Shown: one piece after another, positions 1-5,660 of the stretch
Layout of the letters: each line of letters starts with the position of its first letter
Position numbering within the stretch: the first letter of the stretch is position 1
Source: Caldilineaceae bacterium
GTDB taxonomy: Bacteria; Chloroflexota; Anaerolineae; Caldilineales; Caldilineaceae
Direction of reading: 5' to 3'
Assembly (NCBI GenBank): GCA_012032975.1
Contig: JAAUPU010000248.1
Coordinates: 1-5,660 of the forward strand
Length of the DNA: 5,660 nucleotides
The notes under the pieces: model-generated
What the model was told of the DNA's origin: nothing
Databases searched by the model: none
What the model saw: the letters and a program-made list of their open reading frames with translations, nothing else
Position numbers and translations under genes: made by a program

Positions 1-1326
1 AACGCCAGCCAGCAGCGCCGCGCCGAAGGCCGCGCCCTCTGTGGTGTTGACCGTGACCAACTCGCTGCCGAGAACATCCGCCAGAATCTGCCTCCAGAGG
101 CCGCTCCGCGCGCCACCGCCGGAGACTCGGACCTGTCGGATCGCGGATAACCCCACCCTTCATCAGTTCGAAGCTATCGCGCAGACCGAAGGCGACGCCT
201 TCCAACACGGCGCGCGTCAGGTGCGACTGGCCATGACGAACGGTCAAACCCACGAATGCGCCACGCGCCAGTGGGTCAGGATGGGGGGGTGCGCTCTCCG
301 GTCAGGTAGGGGAGGAAGAGCAATCCTTCGCTGCCTCGCACCACCGATCTCGCCGGGGCCAACAGTTCGTCGAAGCCTGTATTCGGGGCCAACGTGTCGC
401 GATACCAACGCAAGCTTCCTGCCGCCGACAGCATCACACCCATCAAGTGCCAACGCCCCCGGCGCAGCATGACAGAAGGCGTGGAGCCGTCCATCCGGCT
501 CGACAAATGGCTCGTTGACTGTGGCAAAGACCACGCCAGATGTACCCAAGGTCAGTGCAACGACGCCTTCCTTGACCGCGCCAACGCCTGTGGCCTGCGC
601 AGCCTGGTCGCCGCCACCGGCCATGACGGGTGTGCCAGCACGCAGGCCAGTTGCTTCGGCGCCGTCTCTGGATATCACGCCCGTCACGGCTGGTCCTTCG
701 TGGGTTGCAGGCAACCAGGCCGCTGGAATCTGAAGTTTTTCCAGCACCTCTTGCGACCAGTCGCGGCTTTTCAGATCGAGCAGCAATGTGCCCGCCGCGC
801 CGCCCGGTCGGTGGCAAACTCACCGGTGAGCCGATAGCGGAGATAATCCTTTGGCAACAGGATCTGATGAACGCGTCGGTAGATGTCGGGTTCATGCTCG
901 CGCACCCACAGCAGTTTGGGCGCAGTAAAGCCGGTCAACGCGTCGTTGCCGGTCAACTGGATCAGCCGCTGCTGGCCCACAAGATCGCGAATTTCATCGC
1001 ATTGCTCCCCGGTGCGTTGATCGTTCCAGAGCAAACGCGGGACGCAACACATGGCCCCCCGCGTCGAGAAGAACGAGGCCGTGCATTTGCCCTGTCAGAC
1101 CCACGCCGGCCACTGCTTCCGGATCAATCTGGGCAGTGGAGAGCAGTTGGCGGATGCTCTGGATCGCACCCGTCCACCAGAGATCGGGATCCTGTTCGCT
1201 CCATAGCGGACGGGGCGTCTCAAATCCATACTCTGTTGCTGCCACGGCAACGACCTGGCCGGCGCTGTCCATCAGGAGCGCTTTGGTCGCGGTAGTCGAT
1301 GCGTCGATACCGATAAAATATTTCAT
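1..1326 (-). CDS. xylB: Xylulokinase (FGGY family), 3' end cut by window edge, frame broken five times
   Basis: Phosphorylates D-xylulose with ATP to give xylulose 5-phosphate, which enters the cytoplasmic pentose phosphate pathway. The start is the ATG at 1324-1326, giving [15 protein letters not shown], the FGGY phosphate-binding N-terminus with its conserved Asp. Following the frames gives, in order: [64 protein letters not shown] (likely catalytic Asp), [75 protein letters not shown] and [12 protein letters not shown]. These match xylulokinases along their whole length. The repaired reading is about 441 residues, so roughly 50-70 C-terminal residues lie outside the window (family about 480-510). 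Inferred breaks on the coding strand: extra base in TTT (1033-1035), missing base near 800 (restoring the Asp of DAAGT), extra G at 456-460, extra C at 283-289 and an extra base near 151-154. No key residue is lost. Identity is very secure; whether the gene is functional is uncertain. Confidence 0.93.
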
Positions 1327-1410
1327 GAGGTTTTGCTTTCCCACTGGGCGTTTGATCTTGCTGAATGAGGTGTAAGCCAGCACGCAGAACCTACACTGTA
1401 CCGTACCCGT

Positions 1411-1436
1411 ATTATAGGGCACTGGGTGTGCGTCAA
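1411..1436 (-). promoter_or_regulatory. Candidate promoter of xylB
   Basis: On the minus strand a perfect TATAAT lies at 1411-1416, and TTGACG (5 of 6 to the -35 consensus) lies upstream at 1431-1436. The gap between them is 14 nt, shorter than the usual 16-18. Either the -35 match is fortuitous or bases are missing from this error-prone stretch. A transcript from here would have a leader of roughly 75-80 nt before the ATG at 1326. Only a weak purine stretch (GGGAAAG) is seen before that ATG. Confidence 0.45.
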
Positions 1437-1456
1437 GCTACTGCCCGTACAGCGTC

Positions 1457-1480
1457 GCACGGTTCAGCACGGTTCAGCAC
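1457..1480. repeat. 10-bp tandem repeat (GCACGGTTCA, 2.4 copies) in a divergent promoter region
   Basis: The unit GCACGGTTCA occurs twice head to tail without mismatch and is followed by a further GCAC. The 10-bp period is close to one helical turn, so a regulator bound to it would sit on one face of the DNA. It lies between the divergent xylB and transpeptidase genes. A regulatory role is inference; it could also be simple slippage. Confidence 0.6.
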
Positions 1481-1492
1481 AGAGAGATTCTC

Positions 1493-1510
1493 CGATCACG
1501 GTCGTGATCG
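1493..1510. promoter_or_regulatory. Operator-like inverted repeat CGATCAC-N4-GTGATCG
   Basis: Perfect 7-bp arms (1493-1499 and 1504-1510) flank a GGTC spacer. The dyad lies in the xylB/transpeptidase intergenic region, just upstream of a possible -35 box at 1528. The size and symmetry fit a binding site for a dimeric helix-turn-helix repressor or activator. I cannot name the regulator. A hairpin is possible but no T run follows, so it is not a terminator. Confidence 0.4.
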
Positions 1511-1527
1511 CCAACTGAGCCGGGTAC

Positions 1528-1557
1528 TTGCTCTGCAACAAATGCCTGCTGTACTAT
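1528..1557 (+). promoter_or_regulatory. Possible promoter of the transpeptidase-thioredoxin operon
   Basis: TTGCTC (1528-1533) and TACTAT (1552-1557) are separated by 18 nt and match the sigma-70 consensus only partly (3 of 6 and 4 of 6). Transcription would begin near 1564, giving a leader of about 46 nt that contains the strong ribosome binding site at 1598-1604. If correct, it excludes the upstream ATG at 1556 as a start because that codon lies in the -10 box. Confidence 0.3.
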
Positions 1558-1597
1558 GGTGACTCATTCATCGAATCCAAACACGCACTCGTCATCG

Positions 1598-1604
1598 AAA
1601 GGAG
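1598..1604 (+). promoter_or_regulatory. Ribosome binding site AAAGGAG deciding a GTG start
   Basis: AAAGGAG ends 5 nt before the GTG at 1610 and is a near-consensus Shine-Dalgarno sequence. It lies inside the longer open frame that starts at ATG 1556, for which no comparable site is visible. It therefore moves the transpeptidase start to 1610. Confidence 0.75.
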
Positions 1605-1609
1605 TTGAT

Positions 1610-2338
1610 GTGAGTCGCAGAGAAACCCACTCGCTCAACTTGTCCTCCCTGATCCAAACGTCATGCGCAATGATACTCGTTCTTGGCTTGGTCTTTGGTT
1701 TATTTGAACCGGCATTGGCCGAGCAACCGCCTGCCCCAGATATCGGTCCAGCCACTGCCCCTGTTGCTCGCCCTGCTGCAAAACCTCCTTTGCCTTTCGA
1801 GCAACCATTGGTCGGCCCGATCATCAAACCGACCAACCAGGACGATGTGGACCTGCGCTCGACCGCCTTTATCCCCGCGTCACTCGATCACCTGACCGAG
1901 ATCGACATGCCGGAGACCGACGAACGCTGGATCCGTGTGGACCTGAGCGAGCAACAGGTGATCGCATACAACGGCCAAAGACCAGTGCGAGCCTTTATCA
2001 TTTCATCCGGTCTGCCGGGTACGCCCACCGTGACCGGCGAATTTCGCATTCGCACCAAGGTAGTTTCGCAGACCATGTCTGGCGGCAACCCGGAGTTGGG
2101 CACCTACTACAACCTGCCCGGTGTGCAGTGGGTGCAATATTTCCACGCTGAATATGGTTTCCACGGCACCTATTGGCATAACAATTTTGGCAACCCCATG
2201 AGCCACGGCTGTGTCAACATGACCAACGCAGATGCCAAGTGGCTCTTTGATTGGGCCGGACCGAAATGGGATGAAAGCTCAATCTGGTTCGGCGCCACCA
2301 AGAGCAATCCGGGCACATTGGTCATCGTCCATGAGTAG
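1610..2338 (+). CDS. Exported L,D-transpeptidase (YkuD family)
   Basis: Likely cross-links peptidoglycan stems outside the membrane, forming 3-3 bonds or attaching a substrate through an acyl-enzyme on a catalytic cysteine. With the GTG start the protein has 242 residues. A signal peptide (about residues 1-37) has a hydrophobic core MILVLGLVFGLF and a cleavage-type ALA-EQ end. A Pro/Ala-rich linker follows to about residue 75, then the YkuD domain from about residue 107 (WIRVDLSEQQVIAYNG). The signature is HGTYWHNNFGNPMSHGCVNM, with catalytic Cys201 in SHGCVN plus His185 and His199. Cys201 is the only cysteine in the mature protein. No LysM or other wall-binding repeat is seen. It is the first gene of a pair with the thioredoxin-like gene 17 bp downstream. 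An in-frame ATG at 1556 would add 18 residues but lacks a ribosome binding site. Family assignment is firm; the exact wall substrate is unknown. Confidence 0.93.
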   Translation: MSRRETHSLNLSSLIQTSCAMILVLGLVFGLFEPALAEQPPAPDIGPATAPVARPAAKPPLPFEQPLVGPIIKPTNQDDVDLRSTAFIPASLDHLTEIDMPETDERWIRVDLSEQQVIAYNGQRPVRAFIISSGLPGTPTVTGEFRIRTKVVSQTMSGGNPELGTYYNLPGVQWVQYFHAEYGFHGTYWHNNFGNPMSHGCVNMTNADAKWLFDWAGPKWDESSIWFGATKSNPGTLVIVHE

Positions 2339-2355
2339 GCGGAGCGGCATTTAGC

Positions 2356-2999
2356 GTGACCTTCGAGACGAATCCAGAATCGATCACCGTCGCCACAGCA
2401 GGGACGCAGAGCGCCCAGCCAGCCAGCCACGATCCCTTGGCTGATGCGCGTCGGCGGCGCAAGGCCTCGCTGCGTCGTCTGCTTGGCGCCGCGCTGGTTC
2501 TCGGCGTTGCATGGTTTCTTGTGATCAAAGTGCCAGATCGCTATGAGGAGACATTCTTGGTCTCTGGCGCCGCGCCCAATTTTGAATTCACCACATTCGA
2601 TGGCCAGTCGATTCGGCTCGCCGACCTTCGTGGTCAAGGGGTCGTGCTCAACTTCTGGGCCAGTTGGTGCCTTCCGTGTCGCGCCGAGGCCGGTCTGTTG
2701 GAAGAGACCTGGCGACGCGAGCAAGAGAATGGCGTCGTTTTTTGGGATTGGCCCATCTCGATCAAATGGACGCGGCCAAGGCATTCATGAGGGAATTTGA
2801 CGTCACCTATCCAACCGGCTTTGACCAAGGCAACACCCTGGCGCGTCTCTATCAAATCCGCGGCGTCCCCACCACAATCTTCATCGACCCCGAGGGACAA
2901 CTCAGCAGCTACGTCGCCGGCCCTCTTCTGGATGAAGCATCGTTGTCTACCCGGCTGGACGCGATCCGCCCTGCGCAGCCGCTAACGCTTCGGCCGTAG
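2356..2999 (+). CDS. Membrane-anchored TlpA/ResA-like thioredoxin, one frameshift
   Basis: A thiol-disulfide oxidoreductase facing outside the membrane, expected to reduce or protect cysteines in exported proteins. The start is the GTG at 2356, with GGAG at 2341-2344 upstream. A basic stretch ([10 protein letters not shown], residues 32-41) precedes one membrane segment (about 42-59, [18 protein letters not shown]). The AhpC/TSA-TlpA fold follows: [23 protein letters not shown], then [13 protein letters not shown] with redox Cys105 and Cys108. After the frame break come [10 protein letters not shown] and the cis-proline loop [13 protein letters not shown] (Pro172), then a normal end. The frame breaks in the six-T run at 2738-2743; one more T gives [13 protein letters not shown] and a 214-residue protein of typical length. 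As read, the first frame stops at 2790, shortly after the CxxC and without the cis-proline. It is probably co-transcribed with the transpeptidase. Family is firm; the partner is inferred. Confidence 0.9.
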
Positions 3000-3000
3000 C
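2981..3000. terminator. Weak TTCG hairpin at a convergent gene junction
   Basis: The thioredoxin and protease genes converge with 13 bp between their stop codons. GCTA-(A)-CGC, loop TTCG, then G-(C)-CG-TAGC can fold into a stem of about seven pairs with two single-base bulges. It is followed by the pyrimidine-rich CTTGTCTGCTGCTC rather than a true T run. It may act as a compact terminator in one or both directions, but the evidence is thin. Confidence 0.25.
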
Positions 3001-3012
3001 TTGTCTGCTGCT

Positions 3013-5189
3013 CTAGCGGGCAACAAACGGCGCAAATGTGCGCCAGACCGTTGGTCTGCCCTCGACAATCATCTGCACGCTCTCCCCTCCCACTACAACC
3101 TGGCTCTGATCTGAAAACTGAAGTTCTGCCGCGCTGGTTTTGACCAGATACTCTCCGGCGTAGATCGGGTCGAAGCTGGCCGTGCCCGTTGGGTCGGTGG
3201 TTGCCTGATAGACGTGCTGGGTGCGCGTGTCATGGAGGGCCACCAAGGCATGTGCGACTGGGTTGCCAAAGCGATCGACCGCGCGAACAGACGCGCTCGA
3301 AGCTTGGTTACAGACCGCGGCCTGAAGCTCGAAAACCCCTTTGGCGCCGCGATGCAGGGTCGCGTCTGTGGCGGTGAATTGGGCGGAACCGGCGATGGCG
3401 TTGAGCGCATAGCTCTCTGTGAGTGCAGTCGTAAAGATTGCGGGAAAGTGGGCAACCCCAGCGATGTTGGTGAGTTGCGCATATTCGTAACCGGTGAACT
3501 CATCGCCGAAGCGCGCCAACGCATTGGGCAGCACCGCACCGTCACAATCGCGCAGGGTCACGGTTGCCGTGGATGCATCGTGTGCCAGCTCGACCGCGGC
3601 CAAGATGTTCAGGCGACCGTAGCCATAGGTGTTGTTGGGCGTCACGGCTTCGGCGCTGGCGTCACACGTGTTGTTTGGAACGGGCGTCGCGCTCTTGAGC
3701 AGCACCTGCTCGGTCAAGTCCACCTCGCCGATCAGGTCGGCTCTGGCCGACCAGAGCAGTGCCACCGCGCCGGCGACATGGGGCGCGGCCATGCTGGTGC
3801 CAGAGGAGATTCCCGAAATGATCCCGCCAGGCAATGCAGAAAGCACCCCCACCCCCGGCGCTGTGAGATCGGGTTTGCGCCGTCCGCTGCCATCTTCGGT
3901 GACGGGGCCGCGGCTGCTGAAGCCGGCGATGCCGCCCAGCGCATCATGCGCACCAACGCTAAAGCTGGCGTCGTAGATGGCAATTGGGTCGCGCACGGTT
4001 TTACACGAACTGCCGTAGTTGCCGGCCGATGCCACGACAAACTTTCCTGCCGCGCGCACCGTTTCCACCACCTGGCGCAGACTTTCTGCATCGCAACCTT
4101 CGAACGGTGGACAACCCCACGAATTATTGATGACATGCGGGCCAAGCTCTGGCTGACCGTCAAGAAAAGGGTCGCCTTGCTGTGGGTAAGGGGCCAGCAT
4201 AAATTCGAAACAGGCCGTGTAGCTAGCCGGTGTCCCGATGCCGTTGAGCATGTTGCGGCAGCCGATCCATTTGGCATCTGGCGCCATGCCGATGATGCGC
4301 CCGCTGGCGTCGATCTCGCCGCCGGTTATGGTGCCCATTGTGTGGGTGCCGTGGCCGTGGTCATCGCAGGCGTTTGCGCATCTTGCCGACAGAAGTTGGC
4401 TGGGCCACTGTTGGCCCATGCATCGTACCAGTTGTAGGGATGGCTGGCGCCGGTGGTCGGTGACCAGCCGCGATAGCTGCCGACCAGCGCCGGATGATTC
4501 CATTCGATCCCCGTGTCCTGTCCGGCGACCACAATACCTTCGCCACTGTATCCCATTGCCCAGACGGCCGGGGCGTTGGTATATGCGATACCATAGGGCA
4601 CCTCGACGTCGGTCGGGCTGTTGGCGGCGGCTACAAACGGTGATTGTCCTGGCGATGTTTGCGCTACGATGGGCGCGGCCTGGGGAATCAACGGATTGCC
4701 GGCCAGTCGGTCGATCTCTGGACGACGCCGAAGCGCTTCGGCAAGATCCGCATCACCGATGACCTCGATCATGTTGACCAGGTAAAAGGGCCGATAGGCA
4801 ACCCCCTCTTGGTCGAGCCAAGCTTGCAGTGCAGACTGGCTCTTCAACGCATGTTCGGTCAAGTGAGCGTAGATGGCCTCGGCTTTAAGCTTGCTATTTT
4901 CCTTGTTCAACCCCTTACCGATGAGTAGATCGTCCACATTCGGCTGATCTTTCAAGATGACCAGGAAGGAAACAGGCGTATCGCTCTGGGCAAGTTGGCG
5001 CTCCAGGTGTGGGCTGATATCGGCTCGGCGCAGGTCGTTGGCCTCGATCTCTTGAGCGTTCACGTTGGTGTTGATGACATACAAAGTGCCGAGCGCAAAT
5101 AGCAGACTCAGTGACAGTTTTAGCAACAGACGAGGCGTCCGTGCGGCTGTAGTCCAGTCGCCTCGGACGGTTGTATAGATACGAAACAT
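3013..5189 (-). CDS. Secreted subtilisin-like serine protease (S8, bacillopeptidase F-like), one frameshift
   Basis: An endopeptidase made as a preproenzyme and exported. The ATG at 5187-5189 begins a signal peptide (basic start, LLLKLSLSLLFALGTLYVI core, cleavage near VNA-QE, residue 45). An inhibitor I9-like propeptide covers about 60-168 (VSFLVILKDQPN to RLAGNPLI). The S8 domain runs from about 195 to 535 with Asp225 (AGQDTG), His280 (DDHGHGTHTMG), oxyanion Asn391 (ASAGNYG) and nucleophile Ser466 (SGTSMAAPHVAG). NNSWGCPPFEGC and FSSRGP are typical of the bacillopeptidase F-like group. Two beta-rich, carboxypeptidase-regulatory-like segments follow (about 540-625 and 632-710), and the protein ends TFAPFVAR. 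The frame breaks at the three-T run 4373-4375 (AAA on the coding strand); adding one base gives FCRQDAQNACDDHGHG and 725 residues. Unrepaired, Asp225 is separated from His280 and Ser466. Ten cysteines suggest disulfides. Purines (GAAGGGGG) lie about 12 nt before the ATG. Confidence 0.92.
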
Positions 5190-5221
5190 GGGCGTACGGA
5201 ACCCCCTTCGGGACAAAGTGC

Positions 5222-5236
5222 GTTCTGGCCCAGAAC
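5222..5236. promoter_or_regulatory. Perfect dyad GTTCTGG-C-CCAGAAC upstream of the protease gene
   Basis: Seven-bp arms meet around a single central C, 33 bp upstream of the protease ATG and in the region shared with the divergent peroxiredoxin gene. The tight centre favours a protein-binding site over an RNA hairpin. A second, shorter dyad (CGTAG-N6-CTACG) lies at 5261-5276. No convincing -35/-10 pair was found for either gene. The role is inferred from position and symmetry only. Confidence 0.35.
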
Positions 5237-5451
5237 CGTGCTGGCCACAGGTGATGATAGCGTAGCCATGTCTACGGGCGAATAGGGCAATGGTCCTAGT
5301 GCAGACAGAAGGGTTTGCCATCGCCGTCAGGGGCGGTGCCCATGGATGCTGCGGTCCACAATGGTAGCACAGTTGCAGACGCCTTGAAGTGACCAGCGCG
5401 ACAATGTCGATGCTTGAAAGTCAGTCAATCATTTTCCACAGCAAAATTTGA

Positions 5452-5456
5452 GGAGG
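5452..5456 (+). promoter_or_regulatory. Ribosome binding site of the peroxiredoxin gene
   Basis: GGAGG, within GAGGAGGAAG, lies 10 nt before the ATG at 5467. This strong Shine-Dalgarno match fixes the start codon. Confidence 0.7.
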
Positions 5457-5466
5457 AAGCGTTCTC

Positions 5467-5660
5467 ATGGAAAAACTCAAGGTCGGTGACCCAGCGCCAC
5501 CATTTCAATCGACAACTGACAAGGGCGATTCGGTCACTCTGGCCGACTATGCGGGCAAACGCGTGGTACTCTACTTTTACCCGAAGGATGACACACCTGG
5601 TTGCACCATCCAGGCGTGCAGCTTTCGCGACAGCTATGCTGAGATCAAGGAGAAGAACGC
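5467..5660 (+). CDS. bcp: Thioredoxin-dependent peroxiredoxin (Bcp/PrxQ type), 3' end outside window
   Basis: Reduces hydrogen peroxide and organic hydroperoxides in the cytoplasm, using a reactive cysteine that is then regenerated by thioredoxin. The visible 64 complete codons begin MEKLKVGDPAPPFQ and continue TLADYAGKRVVLYFYPKDD, then TPGCTIQACSFRD. Cys46 in the TPGC motif is the expected peroxidatic residue. Cys51, five residues later, is in the position of the resolving cysteine of atypical two-cysteine Bcp proteins (Cys45/Cys50 in E. coli). There is no signal peptide. The family is about 150-160 residues long, so some 90 residues lie beyond the right edge. It is transcribed away from the protease gene with 277 bp between the starts. 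No frame break is seen in the visible part. Confidence 0.95.
   Translation, partial: MEKLKVGDPAPPFQSTTDKGDSVTLADYAGKRVVLYFYPKDDTPGCTIQACSFRDSYAEIKEKN

Larger units (their letters stand above)
1327..1609. other. Divergent intergenic region between xylB and the transpeptidase gene
   Basis: This 283-bp stretch has no credible gene. It holds the candidate xylB promoter, a 10-bp tandem repeat, an operator-like dyad, a weak rightward promoter and the transpeptidase ribosome binding site, each listed separately. Short open frames across it have no recognisable protein content. Confidence 0.6.
5190..5466. other. Divergent intergenic region between the protease and peroxiredoxin genes
   Basis: This 277-bp stretch has no credible gene. 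It holds two small dyads on the protease side and the peroxiredoxin ribosome binding site at the other end. The protease frame stays open upstream to 5321, but the signal peptide begins properly at 5189, so I read the upstream part as untranslated leader. Confidence 0.6.

Noticed and set aside
630..1295. A 221-codon plus-strand frame across xylB, with other plus-strand frames at 41-472 and 394-837
   Set aside because: All lie antisense to xylulokinase sequence that is conserved in its own frames, and their translations look like random GC-rich shadow protein.
2170..2784. A 204-codon minus-strand frame over the transpeptidase and thioredoxin genes
   Set aside because: It overlaps two clearly identified plus-strand genes and shows no protein family features.
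2979..3019. CCGCTA and TAGCGG arms spanning the convergent stop codons as a terminator
   Set aside because: Six-bp arms around a 29-nt loop with no T run are too weak and could occur by chance.
3214..4437. A 407-codon open frame antisense to the protease gene
   Set aside because: It is the reverse shadow of a conserved protease. Its translation is rich in Arg, Cys and Gly, with no recognisable domain and no ribosome binding site.
5190..5321. An N-terminal extension of the protease starting at 5321
   Set aside because: The extension lacks a signal-peptide-like start, while ATG 5189 directly precedes a basic region and hydrophobic core. The region also contains dyads expected in a leader or promoter.
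5384..5447. TTGAAG/TTGAAA with CAAAAT as a peroxiredoxin promoter
   Set aside because: No pairing of these boxes gives an acceptable spacer; the best candidate pair is 22 nt apart.
1..5660. A new defence system, toxin-antitoxin pair, CRISPR array or mobile element
   Set aside because: All coding regions belong to common housekeeping or exported-enzyme families. There are no spaced repeats, transposase motifs, terminal inverted repeats or small paired genes.

Overview
The window looks like ordinary chromosomal DNA from a GC-rich, free-living bacterium. The gene set and the style of the secreted proteins suggest a member of the Chloroflexota (Anaerolineae/Caldilineae type): a bacillopeptidase F-like subtilase, a xylulokinase whose N-terminus reads DASTTATK, and a Pro/Ala-linked YkuD protein. 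This placement rests on recalled family resemblance and is only moderately to weakly supported. I see no mobile element, CRISPR array, rRNA or tRNA gene.

Layout: (1) 1-1326, minus strand: a xylulokinase gene (xylB) that runs off the left edge. Its reading frame is broken five times, but the protein reads as a normal xylulokinase once single-base indels are allowed. (2) 1327-1609: a divergent intergenic region with a consensus -10 box for xylB, a 10-bp tandem repeat, an 18-nt dyad and a possible promoter for the rightward genes. (3) 1610-2338, plus strand: an exported L,D-transpeptidase (YkuD fold), intact, with a GTG start behind a strong ribosome binding site. (4) 2356-2999, plus strand: a membrane-anchored TlpA/ResA-like thioredoxin with a WCLPC active site, 17 bp downstream of the transpeptidase and broken once in a T run. 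(5) 3013-5189, minus strand: a secreted subtilisin-like protease with signal peptide, inhibitor-type propeptide, full catalytic triad and C-terminal beta-rich domains, broken once in a short A/T run. (6) 5190-5466: a second divergent intergenic region with dyads. (7) 5467-5660, plus strand: the start of a Bcp/PrxQ-type peroxiredoxin, cut by the right edge.

How the genes work together: the transpeptidase and the thioredoxin-like protein form a likely two-gene operon. The mature transpeptidase has a single cysteine, its catalytic one, and the neighbouring thioredoxin could keep it reduced outside the membrane, as DsbG does for E. coli L,D-transpeptidases. The protease and peroxiredoxin have no obvious functional tie to that pair beyond a general cell-envelope and redox theme. 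Xylulokinase is an unrelated sugar-catabolism gene.

The most unusual property is quality-related. Seven frame breaks fall in three otherwise well-conserved genes, six of them explicable as one-base changes in short mononucleotide runs. This points to sequencing or assembly error more than gene decay. I did not find a convincing new biological system here.
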